Source of the DNA: Pseudoflavitalea sp. G-6-1-2
GTDB taxonomy: Bacteria; Bacteroidota; Bacteroidia; Chitinophagales; Chitinophagaceae
Assembly: GCF_012927185.1 (NCBI RefSeq)
Contig: NZ_JABBGB010000001.1
Location: forward strand, 2,170,001 to 2,234,000
DNA: 64,000 bases
Direction: 5' to 3'
How positions within the stretch are numbered: the stretch's first letter is position 1; every line of letters begins with the position of its first letter. The notes under the pieces are model-generated. The model was not told the DNA's origin. It did not search any database and saw nothing but the letters and a program-made list of their open reading frames with translations. The position numbers and the translations under genes are program-made. Shown in pieces: positions 1 to 8,930 of the stretch.

Positions 1-1959
1 GGCGGACAGGATCCACTCGCCAGCGGCAACAGCGATGGCAATCTCTACAAGAATTTCCGGTACGTCAGTTATGCCACACCTGCCAGTTCAGAAACCTCCG
101 TCAACTATCTCGCCCGCTCCGGCAGATGGCCAAAGAACTGGCCCAACTTCCACGCAAACACCGATCATAACTGCAACTCAGGAGATTTGTGCGGCGCATT
201 CTTTGGTCCGGATATCTGCTACTATTCCGGTGCATATGGCCAAAGCTCCAACGCCACCTACAACCCCGTACAAACCAGCAACCATATGCGAAATGGCGCC
301 CGCGACTGGCTGGTATGGATGAAAAAACAAACCGGAGCAGACGGCTTCCGCTTCGATGCCGTGAAACATTTCGAGCCATGGGCCATGCAGGATTTCCTCT
401 GGAATGTTAAGTACAACGCCAGCTGGGCCAATGGTGGCGCCAATATGTTTGCAGTAGGTGAATATGTGGGTAGCGCCACCGATCTCGATACCTGGATCAA
501 CAATGTAAAAACAAGCAATGGAGGAAGCGAAGACCTCGTGGGTACTTTCGATTTCAGTCTCCGGCAGGAACTCAAAAATATGGTGAGCGGCGGTGGCGGT
601 TACAACCTCGCCAATATTCCCGGCTCACAACAAACCAATCGTTTCAGAACGGTTCCTTTCGTGAACAACCACGATACGTTCCGTCCCACCAAAGATGCCA
701 ACGGCAACTACACCGGATGGGACAGCGGCAATGAACTCGGTGGCGGGCATATCGATCCCTTCGATGGCAGGCTCTCGGCAGCATATGCCATCGCGTTCGC
801 AGTGGACGGCTCGCCGCAGGTATTCTTTGAAGATCTTTTCAATGTAGGAAACACCGGCAAACGATACACGCATCAGCCCACCAGTGCAACCGATCTGCCA
901 TTGCGCGATGATATCGTAAACATCATCTGGTGCCACCAGAAACTCAACTTCAAAAAAGGAGCTTACAAAGTTCGCTGGCAGGCCAACGACCTGCTCATCA
1001 TCGAAAGAGGCTACAAAGCCGGACCCGAAAACAGCTACGCCATCATCGGCGTAAATGATAACTGGAGCACCTGGCAGAGTGCCACCATCCAAACCGATTT
1101 CGGCCCAAACAAACAATTGCACGATTACTCCGGCGCCAACGCCTCCGATATCTGGACGGACGCCACCGGCAAAGCCACCATCTACGTACCACCCTGCGAT
1201 GGCAGCAACATACGCCGTGGCTACAGCATCTGGGGACCCGCAGGTATCAGCGGAGGATTTGCTCCTGCACAACGTAGCACCACCCAGGAATGGGAGATGA
1301 ACAATGATCTCGGCGACTCACATGCCAGCTCATTGCAGCAGGGCGGTGCATTACCGGCAAGCTCCACTGCACTGCGCAACGTGGGGAAGATATTCGCTGA
1401 ATCTGGAAAGAGCATCACAGTGAACCTCTATCCTTCCAACACTACACCCAATCTCACTATAAATTTGTACAACAGCACAGGAACACAGGTACAGACAGTA
1501 AGTGGTACAGGAAATCTCACACTCAGTTACACACCCGGTTCCACAGGTACATACGAAGTGAGGGTGAAGAATACAAACGCAGCCAATCCTGCGCAGCATG
1601 TTTTTGTGAAAGTAACTTATACAGCACCGAAGGTAGCCAGCACAGCCACCAACCCGATGGCAATAGTTGCACCGCCATCGGAAGTGTCAGCCATCAGTTA
1701 TGAGCTCTCCGGAAACCCGGTACCGGTGCGCAATACAAGCCGCATCAGTTTCACGCTCACTGCAGGTAGCTATACCACATTGGAAGTTTATAACCTGAAT
1801 GGACAACGCGTGCAGACATTACTGCAGCAAAATCTGACAGCAGGAAAACATTATGCAGACTGGAATAGTAGCGGATTGGCATCGGGCATGTACCTGCTCC
1901 GGCTCACCGGAAACAAGGGAACAGAAACGAAGAAAATAATGGTAGGAAATAATAACTGA
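1..1959 (+). CDS. Alpha-amylase (GH13), T9SS-exported, 5' end outside window
   Basis: Glycoside hydrolase family 13 enzyme that cleaves alpha-1,4-glucans outside the cell. The frame is open from base 1, so the N-terminus lies upstream. Three GH13 signatures are visible: DGFRFDAVKH with the nucleophile Asp at bases 355-357, the acid/base Glu in AVGEY, and the third acid in VNNHD. The catalytic barrel is followed by a beta-sheet domain, then a pre-peptidase-like beta domain (about bases 1420-1620), then a typical Bacteroidota type IX secretion sorting domain (about 1700-1956, with VYNLNGQRV and SGMYLLRL). That tail implies transport across the outer membrane. A strong terminator follows at once. 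The fold call is firm; substrate range is inferred from the family. Confidence 0.93.
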   Translation, partial: GGQDPLASGNSDGNLYKNFRYVSYATPASSETSVNYLARSGRWPKNWPNFHANTDHNCNSGDLCGAFFGPDICYYSGAYGQSSNATYNPVQTSNHMRNGARDWLVWMKKQTGADGFRFDAVKHFEPWAMQDFLWNVKYNASWANGGANMFAVGEYVGSATDLDTWINNVKTSNGGSEDLVGTFDFSLRQELKNMVSGGGGYNLANIPGSQQTNRFRTVPFVNNHDTFRPTKDANGNYTGWDSGNELGGGHIDPFDGRLSAAYAIAFAVDGSPQVFFEDLFNVGNTGKRYTHQPTSATDLPLRDDIVNIIWCHQKLNFKKGAYKVRWQANDLLIIERGYKAGPENSYAIIGVNDNWSTWQSATIQTDFGPNKQLHDYSGANASDIWTDATGKATIYVPPCDGSNIRRGYSIWGPAGISGGFAPAQRSTTQEWEMNNDLGDSHASSLQQGGALPASSTALRNVGKIFAESGKSITVNLYPSNTTPNLTINLYNSTGTQVQTVSGTGNLTLSYTPGSTGTYEVRVKNTNAANPAQHVFVKVTYTAPKVASTATNPMAIVAPPSEVSAISYELSGNPVPVRNTSRISFTLTAGSYTTLEVYNLNGQRVQTLLQQNLTAGKHYADWNSSGLASGMYLLRLTGNKGTETKKIMVGNNN

Positions 1960-1981
1960 TTTCAGCATCAGCCTTTCCCTG

Positions 1982-2007
1982 GCCGTCCGCAAAGCGGGCG
2001 GCTTTTT
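1982..2007 (+). terminator. Rho-independent terminator after amylase
   Basis: A 9-bp stem (1982-1990 with 1994-2002, one T-G wobble), an AAA loop and five T residues. It ends the amylase transcript 22 bases after the stop codon. Confidence 0.85.
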
Positions 2008-2095
2008 ATTTAGAAAGATTGGGTGAAAAAACGGTAGAAGTTAGTAAGTGGAATCCCCTACTTTCGGCGCTATTCCTAATACAAATTACTGGTTT

Positions 2096-2713
2096 ATGAA
2101 ACTGACTTTATTGACGCTTGTTTCAGTACTTGTTTGCCTCTTTGCAATAGGACAAAGAAAAACAACCACTGTAAGAAGTTATTTCAGGAAGGATGGAACT
2201 TTTGTTCGCTCACATACCCGTCACTACAATGCAGGAGATGGAAGCGGAAGTTCCTATTCCTACAGCTCAACAGGTGCGAGTTCGGGCGGTAGTACAGGCG
2301 CAGGTATAGCGGATAATATTGAGATTAGTGAAACTGAATTGAAAGTTGCAGTAACTGAATCCGGAGAGCTATCTAAAAAGATTGGTGGACTTAAAGTTTA
2401 CCCCTCCAGAATTAAAGTAGATAGTAATGGTGCTACAATATTGATTGCAGTGCTTCGATATAACGATTCGGTTGTTGACGTTTGCCCTGTACCAAGAAAC
2501 ATTGTTTCTTATGATTATAATGGATATTCAATGGACCTTAAGTTAAAGATTTTGAAAGCGAGATTAAAGCCAGAGCACGTTGATGAACTCACATCAAAAT
2601 ACCAGTTTGAATGGATTGACGACCAGCTTAGAAGAACAATATTCCTGGGATATGGGAAAATTGAGTTACCTAAATATCTTGACCTGAAAATTGAAGCATT
2701 AACGCTTAAATAA
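2096..2713 (+). CDS. Small secreted protein of unknown function
   Basis: A 205-residue protein with a clear signal peptide (MKLTLLTLVSVLVCLFAIGQ), so exported. The mature N-terminus (KTTTVRSYFRKDGTFVRSH) is a short motif found at the start or end of many bacterial exported proteins. A Ser/Gly-rich linker follows (about residues 45-65). The remainder looks like an immunoglobulin-like or similar beta domain; I do not recognise a family. I chose ATG 2096 because the signal peptide starts there; the frame is open further upstream to a GTG at 2048. It stands between two terminated or convergent units, so it is probably transcribed alone. Confidence 0.7.
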   Translation: MKLTLLTLVSVLVCLFAIGQRKTTTVRSYFRKDGTFVRSHTRHYNAGDGSGSSYSYSSTGASSGGSTGAGIADNIEISETELKVAVTESGELSKKIGGLKVYPSRIKVDSNGATILIAVLRYNDSVVDVCPVPRNIVSYDYNGYSMDLKLKILKARLKPEHVDELTSKYQFEWIDDQLRRTIFLGYGKIELPKYLDLKIEALTLK

Positions 2714-2730
2714 TCGATTTCTCTAAACGT

Positions 2731-3477
2731 TCATCTCAGAGAAATCCTTTGCAGAAACTCTTCTTTCTTTCGGCGCGCCACATCTACATAATTCCCATTC
2801 TGCATTTCAATCTGCCCGCCATCTCCTTTGATATAACGCTTTAGGTATTTCAGATTTATGATATGCGAGTGATGCGGCCTGAAAAACACTTCCTGCGGAA
2901 GCAACTCTTCAAACTCTTTCAAAGTTCGGCTGGCAGTTAGTTTCGGCTGGTCTTTGAAATAGATCACCGTGTAATTGCTGTGCGCTTCGAGATGAATGAT
3001 GTCTTCGATATTGAAGAACAGCAATCCCTCCAGCGTTGGAATGGCCAGTTTATTGAGCGGGTTATTCTTCTGAAGATTATCGGCCAGTACCTGCAGTTTG
3101 CGCGATGTTTCCGATTGCGATTCTGCTGCTGCAATTTTCTGTACTGTTGTTCTCAGTTCTTCTATATCCACTGGTTTGAGCAGATAGTCGAATGCCGAAA
3201 ACCTTATTGCCTTGATCGCATACTGATCATATGCCGTGGTAAACACCAGATGGAATTTCTGCTCAGACAATTTCCGCAACATCGCAAATCCATCCATACG
3301 CGGCATTTCAATATCGAGGAAGATGATCTGCGGCTTCAGCTGCTGAATGAGGGCAATGCCTTCTTCTCCATCGCCGGCTTCGCCGGTTACAGTAACTTCC
3401 GGACAATAATCCTGCAGTTTCTGGCGGAGGGCGATCCTGCCTTTCAATTCATCGTCAATAATAATGGCGGATAGCAT
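2731..3477 (-). CDS. LytTR-family response regulator
   Basis: A 248-residue LytR/AlgR-type regulator. The receiver domain occupies residues 1-120, with the acidic pocket at D8/D9, the phospho-acceptor D55 (FLDIEMP) and the conserved Lys in LLKPVD at K101. A LytTR DNA-binding domain follows (about 150-247; GLLFFNIEDIIHLEAHSNYT). Its start codon overlaps the stop codon of the sensor kinase by one base, so the two are translationally coupled and form one two-component system. Target genes cannot be read from the sequence. Neighbouring carbohydrate genes are possible targets by analogy with other propeller-type sensors, but nothing here shows that. Confidence 0.92.
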   Translation of the reverse strand: MLSAIIIDDELKGRIALRQKLQDYCPEVTVTGEAGDGEEGIALIQQLKPQIIFLDIEMPRMDGFAMLRKLSEQKFHLVFTTAYDQYAIKAIRFSAFDYLLKPVDIEELRTTVQKIAAAESQSETSRKLQVLADNLQKNNPLNKLAIPTLEGLLFFNIEDIIHLEAHSNYTVIYFKDQPKLTASRTLKEFEELLPQEVFFRPHHSHIINLKYLKRYIKGDGGQIEMQNGNYVDVARRKKEEFLQRISLR

Positions 3478-6400
3478 TATTGAATTTTTAATTGTACTTC
3501 AATGCGGGTGCCTGCGGGCTGATCGTCTTCTTCTAAATCTGTGATCTGCACGGAGGCATCGGTTTCTTTGTTGAACAGCTTCACTCTGTCGCGGCTCATA
3601 GCCATTCCGTACGAAGCGTTCTCCCTGCGAATGGCCGTAATGGCTGCATTGCGGCCTACGCCATTGTCTTCGATCACGTAATGCAGCTGATCTCCAACGC
3701 GGAATAAACTGATCCTGAGATGCCCGTTATTGCCTGGCCTGTTGCGCAATCCGTGAAGAATGGCATTCTCTGCATATGGCTGAATAATCAGTGGCGGCAC
3801 TTTCACATCGTCCTGCAATAATTCTTCCGGCACTTCTATTTCAGCTATGAATTTGTGCTCATTGCGGAGTTGTTCCAGTTCGATATAGAGCCTCAGCGTA
3901 TCGAGATCTTTTTGCAGCGGAACTACATGCTGATTGGAACTGTCGAGAATATTCCTGATCAGCCGGGCGAATTTATTCAGGTAAACAGTGGCGTTGTATT
4001 TATCGTTGCTCTGAATGAGCGCATCGATGCTGTTGATGCAATTGAAAATAAAGTGAGGATTCATTTGCGCGCGAAGCGCCATCATTTCCGTTGTACTGAT
4101 CTTGTGCTGCAGTGCTGCCTGCTTTCTGATATTGCTGATCCTGCGTCTGATGAGCCACCAGATGAATGCGATCACCAGCAGCAGTATCGCAGCCATGAAC
4201 CATTTGGTTTGCCAGAATGCCGGCATGATGGTTATGGAAAGGCTTACCGGATCTGCGTTCCAGTTACCCTGACTATTGGCAGATCTTACCTGAAAAACAT
4301 ACCTGCCGGGCGGAAGTTTGGTGTAGGTTGCGCTGCGTCGGGTACCGCTGTTCACCCAGTTGTCGTCCACTCCGGAGAGCTTATACGCATATACGGTTCT
4401 GTTAGTATGGGAATAATTAAGCGATGAGAATTCTATGTTGAAGAAATTCTGTGTATGCTGCAGACTGATGGCTGTTTGATTCTGCAACACGTTTTCAGGC
4501 TGCTCCGTAGTGTTGAGCAATGAGAAACCTGTGATAACCGGAGATGGATTGAATTTGTCCGCCGGCACATTGCTCGGATGAAACCAGGTAAGCCCATCGA
4601 TGCCGCCGAAATACATAGTGCCTTCGACGCTGGCATAACAGCAGGAGGTATTGTATTCCAGTCCGGGTAAACCATAGCCCATATCGTAATTGAAGAACCG
4701 GTTCTGCACTGCATCGAAACAACTGAGGCCGTTGTTGGTACTTAACCACAACCTGTGCTGATGATCGCGCAGAATACCATACACTACATTGTTGGCAAGC
4801 CCGTCGGCGGTTTGCCAGATCTTCTTCACCTGTTTGGCAGATAGCTGATATTGCACCAAACCATTATCGGTTCCGATCCAGAGAAAACCATTGCCGTCGT
4901 TGAAGAGGCTTCGGATATTTTTCGTCTGCAAGCCCGGAAGTTCGATGGCCGTAATCTTGTTTTGTGAAGGAGAATAACGGAGCAGTCCCATGCCTTCGGT
5001 TCCCATCCAGATCTGCTGTTGTGCATCTTCATAAAAACATCGTACTACAGGTTTGGAATAGAGGAGCAGACTGTCTTTATCGATCCAGTTGAGCCATTGT
5101 TCTTTTTCTGTGTCGAACTGATAGATGCCGTTCATGCCACTTACCAGCAACAGCTGACTGTGCTTCGGTCTGAATACGGTGTAGAGATAAGTTTTGCTGG
5201 CATCCTTTCCGGTGGAGAATGTTTGGAAAGCCTTTTGTGGGGCGGCTTCCATGTTGAGCTTGCACAGCCCGCCCCAGGTGGCCAGCCAGAGGATGTTTTC
5301 GTCGCCTGCGGCGATTCCGTAGACGGTGTTATGGATCACACCATCAGTACTTAGGTCTTTGTAGCTGGTGAAACTGTTTTGGCTGGTATTCCATTTTACT
5401 ACACCGCCGTTCTGTGATCCGATGTACAGGTGTTCATCACCGTTACTGAAGAGAGAAAAGAGCATATTGTCGGTGAGCTCACTGTTATTGCGATAATTCT
5501 TTCTCAGGGTATGGAAGATGGAATTGTAAGGATCGTATTTGGCGAAGCCGCCGCCACTGAGGCCAATCCAGATAAGTCCTTGTCTGTCTTCAAACAGGGA
5601 GAGTACAAAATCTTTGCGCAGTGATCCGGGTTGATCGTCTGCGTACTGGCAATGGATCAGTTCGCTGGTAGCGGGATCGTAACGATAGAGTCCTTCATTG
5701 CGGGTGCCGATCCATATGCGTTGCTGCCGGTCTATGATCGTGCAGGTGATAGCATGGATACCGTTGTTTTGTTGTGAGGGAGCAAACTTTCTGATGTCAC
5801 CGGTTTTGGTATTCCAGATGAGAATGCCCTGCTCTGCGGTGCCGATCCAGATTTCGTCGCCTGTGGCGCAGATGCTTCGTATTCGCAGTGTTTTATCGGG
5901 AGAAACAGTGGTGAGATTGATGCTGACCGAAGGCGCTTTCATGCCGGGTTCGTACACATAGAGCGTATTGAGATCGGCAATCCATACTCTTTTTTTGTTG
6001 TCGGCTGTAATGCCCGCCAGCCGGTCTTTCTGGCCGGGCTCGGAAAAGAAATGCTGCAGGCGGCCATCGCGGTCCGAAACGAAGAGACCATGATAGCGGG
6101 TGAGTATCCATGTATTGCGCCAGGCATCTTCAAACAATTGCAGTATGCTTACCGAATCGATCAATGCAGGTGGCTGATGAAAATAATTGCTGAATGCATG
6201 CAGTTGATTGCTGTGGGAGTCGAGTAAGAAAAGTCCATCCGGTGTGCCTGCCCATAGCCGGCCATCTGAGCCGGTGAGCAGTGCATCCATCTGATTCGAT
6301 ACTGCCGGTTGCAGTGGTTGTCTGATGGTGGTGAAGCCGTAACCATCGAAGCGGTTAAGTCCCTCCTGTGTGCCCATCCAGATAAAGCCGCGTTTGTCCT

Positions 6401-6539
6401 GCGTGATGGAATAGCCGCTGTTCTGAGAAAGCCCGTTGAGCATAGTATAGCTCTCGAAAAAAAGTGGGGACTGTCTGCCGGCTGCAAGCTGACAAACAAT
6501 CAGGAAAAGAGCCGTGATGCAGTATCGGGAACTGTTCAC
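3477..6539 (-). CDS. Propeller-sensor histidine kinase (LytS-type kinase core)
   Basis: A 1020-residue membrane sensor. After a signal peptide (about 1-22) come many two-component regulator propeller repeats (LWIGT, IWIGT and IWMGT repeat blocks to about residue 690) that form a periplasmic double propeller, then a Y_Y_Y domain (about 695-770). One membrane segment (about 780-798) leads to a His_kinase-type core with the phospho-acceptor in NPHFIFN (H829), an N box YAENAILHGL and a G1 box DNGVGR. There is no receiver or AraC domain, so it signals through the coupled LytTR regulator. Translation starts at GTG 6539, chosen because the signal peptide begins there. Sensors of this form often respond to glycans; the ligand here is unknown. 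Confidence 0.93.
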   Translation of the reverse strand: MNSSRYCITALFLIVCQLAAGRQSPLFFESYTMLNGLSQNSGYSITQDKRGFIWMGTQEGLNRFDGYGFTTIRQPLQPAVSNQMDALLTGSDGRLWAGTPDGLFLLDSHSNQLHAFSNYFHQPPALIDSVSILQLFEDAWRNTWILTRYHGLFVSDRDGRLQHFFSEPGQKDRLAGITADNKKRVWIADLNTLYVYEPGMKAPSVSINLTTVSPDKTLRIRSICATGDEIWIGTAEQGILIWNTKTGDIRKFAPSQQNNGIHAITCTIIDRQQRIWIGTRNEGLYRYDPATSELIHCQYADDQPGSLRKDFVLSLFEDRQGLIWIGLSGGGFAKYDPYNSIFHTLRKNYRNNSELTDNMLFSLFSNGDEHLYIGSQNGGVVKWNTSQNSFTSYKDLSTDGVIHNTVYGIAAGDENILWLATWGGLCKLNMEAAPQKAFQTFSTGKDASKTYLYTVFRPKHSQLLLVSGMNGIYQFDTEKEQWLNWIDKDSLLLYSKPVVRCFYEDAQQQIWMGTEGMGLLRYSPSQNKITAIELPGLQTKNIRSLFNDGNGFLWIGTDNGLVQYQLSAKQVKKIWQTADGLANNVVYGILRDHQHRLWLSTNNGLSCFDAVQNRFFNYDMGYGLPGLEYNTSCCYASVEGTMYFGGIDGLTWFHPSNVPADKFNPSPVITGFSLLNTTEQPENVLQNQTAISLQHTQNFFNIEFSSLNYSHTNRTVYAYKLSGVDDNWVNSGTRRSATYTKLPPGRYVFQVRSANSQGNWNADPVSLSITIMPAFWQTKWFMAAILLLVIAFIWWLIRRRISNIRKQAALQHKISTTEMMALRAQMNPHFIFNCINSIDALIQSNDKYNATVYLNKFARLIRNILDSSNQHVVPLQKDLDTLRLYIELEQLRNEHKFIAEIEVPEELLQDDVKVPPLIIQPYAENAILHGLRNRPGNNGHLRISLFRVGDQLHYVIEDNGVGRNAAITAIRRENASYGMAMSRDRVKLFNKETDASVQITDLEEDDQPAGTRIEVQLKIQ

Positions 6540-6608
6540 AGGTAAAGTTTGTATGCAAGTTAAAATTAAAATACTGCTTCCGGTGTGATCCTTAAAATAT
6601 GCGTTTGA

Positions 6609-7112
6609 TCAGTTTTCGGGCAGGTGGTAGAATTTACGCATTGCTTCATAATCGGATGGATCGATTCCAGCCCGGCTATGAAGATTGGGGCTTACTCCCA
6701 GTTTGGTGATCTTACCGGCATAGACTCTTATTACTCTGGTTTTGGAATAGAGTTCTCCCGGACCGTTCCTGTCGATGTAGATTTTTGCATTGGGGGACGT
6801 ATAACCAATGCTTACCCTGTAGGTAGTATTACCACTAAGGCCCTGTCCCGGCAGTGCATACCATCGTTCCAGGCCTGGTTCGAATAAATAGACATACCAT
6901 TGTGAATTGTCTACTGTGTCCTGGGTGGTAGTGATATTGAAAACAACATATCCGGTTCTCAGATCTGCCTGCCCAAAATTGTACTGCACTACATTGGCAT
7001 TGCCGTTGATGCCCGGAATGCCGGGTTCCCCTTGCTCTCCCCGATCTCCTTTTTTGCAGGATAATGAAAGGCAAAACAGACAGAAAACTGTAATCGAAAG
7101 AATGATTCTCAT
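6609..7112 (-). CDS. Collagen-like lipoprotein
   Basis: A 167-residue lipoprotein with signal peptide and lipobox (LSLSC, Cys19). Directly after the lipidated Cys are six Gly-X-Y triplets (GDRGEQGEPGIPGINGNA), a short collagen-like stretch that is common at the N-terminus of Bacteroidota surface lipoproteins. The rest is a beta-rich domain (about residues 40-150) without a family I recognise. It is followed 35 bases upstream in genome order by a second lipoprotein on the same strand, probably co-transcribed. Role unknown. Confidence 0.75.
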   Translation of the reverse strand: MRIILSITVFCLFCLSLSCKKGDRGEQGEPGIPGINGNANVVQYNFGQADLRTGYVVFNITTTQDTVDNSQWYVYLFEPGLERWYALPGQGLSGNTTYRVSIGYTSPNAKIYIDRNGPGELYSKTRVIRVYAGKITKLGVSPNLHSRAGIDPSDYEAMRKFYHLPEN

Positions 7113-7146
7113 AACAAAGGTTTTATGGTTTGAATAAAGGCTGCTT

Positions 7147-7701
7147 TTATTTCCCTTCTCCGATTGCCCTTACCGGAATATTGGTGAATTGCCCGTTGAT
7201 AGCGTAATTCCTGCCTTTTACATCTTTCAGCGTTCCGGAAAATGTGCCGCTGCATGTTTTGCCGTTGAGTGCGCTTAATTGCAGCGCACCCGCTGTAGGA
7301 GTGAGATGGGCTGGTATGCTGTCTGCCGGCCTGCCGGGGGCGGAATAAATGCTGATAGTGGCTTTCCCCTGCTGCTGGTTTTCGCTCAAAGGGTAGTTGC
7401 CGGAATGGTTGTTGCCTACATAACCCATGAAAGCGTGGCGTGTATCTGTACTGTTCAGTTCAATCATCAGTCTGTCGGTGTCGATCACGGCATTCGGACT
7501 TCTGCATTCGTAGCTCACCAGTGTTTTGCCATTCAAAGAAATAGTTACACTCGCTGAAACGGGCTGTGGTAGCGGTTTTTCGTCGGGCAGGGGAGGGCCG
7601 CCCGGACCAGTATTGATATTTTCGCAGGAAAAGAGCAGGCTTGCAAGATAAATTGTAAATATTCGTATGCATATCACCGTTACAGTCATTGGTTTTTTCA
7701 T
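7147..7701 (-). CDS. Lipoprotein of unknown function
   Basis: A 184-residue lipoprotein with a signal peptide and lipobox (LLFSC). A Pro/Gly-rich linker (GPGGPPLPDEKPLPQP) precedes a beta domain from about residue 48 onward. I do not recognise the fold family. It lies 35 bases before the collagen-like lipoprotein on the same strand, so the two are probably one transcript. Confidence 0.65.
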   Translation of the reverse strand: MKKPMTVTVICIRIFTIYLASLLFSCENINTGPGGPPLPDEKPLPQPVSASVTISLNGKTLVSYECRSPNAVIDTDRLMIELNSTDTRHAFMGYVGNNHSGNYPLSENQQQGKATISIYSAPGRPADSIPAHLTPTAGALQLSALNGKTCSGTFSGTLKDVKGRNYAINGQFTNIPVRAIGEGK

Positions 7702-7872
7702 ACAGGGGCATTTGGTTTCACTGAACTACAAATTTCAGGGAATGAGTAGTGTGTAGAGAAGACGTAATGAGTGGTCAGCGGAATTGGGTTAGCAGATGGC
7801 TGAGAATGAATATATTTTGAAGATGATCGTCTGCATCTTACTTTTGGAACCCGTAAAGTATACAGTACCATT

Positions 7873-8817
7873 ATGATGAAAGAAAAGATACTTGTAATTG
7901 GCGCCTCCGGCCAGATAGGTGTAGAGCTTACCCTGGCCCTGCGCGAGATCTACGGGAATGCCAATGTAATTGCATCCGACCTTAGAGAAGAGAGCGACCT
8001 TCTGAAAGGTTCCGGCCCCTATGTGAGCCTGGATGTAATGAATAAAGAAATGCTCCACGTGCAGGTGATCCGTCAGAACATCACGCAGATCTACCTGCTC
8101 GCCGCCATTCTCTCAGCTACCGGAGAGAAGAATCCCAACCTGGCATGGCATCTCAATATGCAGAGCCTGCTGAACGTGTTGGATATTGCCCGCGAGGAGA
8201 AGCTCCACAAAGTGTACTGGCCCAGCAGCATCGCTGTGTTCGGTCCCACTTCTCCAAAGCAAAACTGCCCTCAGCAAACGATCATCGAGCCAACCACCGT
8301 GTACGGCATTTCGAAGTATGCCGGTGAATTCTGGTGCAATTATTACCACCAGCGTTATGGCGTGGATGTGAGAAGTATCCGTTATCCCGGACTGATCAGC
8401 TACAAATCACCTCCCGGAGGTGGTACCACTGATTATGCCGTGGAAATCTATCACGAAGCACTGGAAGAAAAGAAGTACACCAGCTTCCTGAAAGAAGATA
8501 CCTACCTCCCGATGATGTATATGCCCGATGCTATCCGTGGTACCATCGAACTGATGGAAGCCCCGGCCAGCAAGATCAACGTTCGCCACTCTTACAACCT
8601 TTCGGGTATGAGTTTCTCTCCGAAAGAGATTGGCGCAGAGATCAAAAAGCATATACCGGAATTCGCCATCGATTACAAACCCGACTACCGTCAGGCCATC
8701 GCAGACAGCTGGCCCGCGAGTATCGATGATTCCGTTGCAAGAAAAGACTGGGGGTGGAAGCACGAGTTCGATCTGGCAAAAATGACTACCGACATGCTGG
8801 CGAACCTGAAAAAGTAG
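7873..8817 (+). CDS. NAD-dependent epimerase/dehydratase, L-threonine 3-dehydrogenase-like
   Basis: A 314-residue extended short-chain dehydrogenase. The Rossmann motif GASGQIG places NAD-binding glycines at 10, 13 and 16, and the catalytic pair is Y144-x3-K148 (YGISK). The overall sequence (WPSSIAVFGP, RYPGLISY, YMPDAIRGTIELMEAP) matches the UDP-galactose-epimerase-like threonine dehydrogenases of Bacteroidota, which oxidise threonine to 2-amino-3-ketobutyrate. A nucleotide-sugar epimerase is the alternative, but the short length and motif set favour threonine. No kbl (2-amino-3-ketobutyrate ligase) gene is next to it. Monocistronic by context. Confidence 0.8.
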   Translation: MMKEKILVIGASGQIGVELTLALREIYGNANVIASDLREESDLLKGSGPYVSLDVMNKEMLHVQVIRQNITQIYLLAAILSATGEKNPNLAWHLNMQSLLNVLDIAREEKLHKVYWPSSIAVFGPTSPKQNCPQQTIIEPTTVYGISKYAGEFWCNYYHQRYGVDVRSIRYPGLISYKSPPGGGTTDYAVEIYHEALEEKKYTSFLKEDTYLPMMYMPDAIRGTIELMEAPASKINVRHSYNLSGMSFSPKEIGAEIKKHIPEFAIDYKPDYRQAIADSWPASIDDSVARKDWGWKHEFDLAKMTTDMLANLKK

Positions 8818-8930
8818 GGCAGACTCAGTAAAATCCGACAGGAATCCGGGTTACAATTTGATTATGTATAGCACATACATATAATGATTTGTGCTGCTTG
8901 TATATTTCAAAAACCCAACAAACCTTTCGC

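Noticed and set aside
6609-7112. Collagen-like repeats as a novel structural system
   Set aside because: Short Gly-X-Y stretches after the lipobox are common in Bacteroidota lipoproteins; six triplets are too few for a stable triple helix by themselves.
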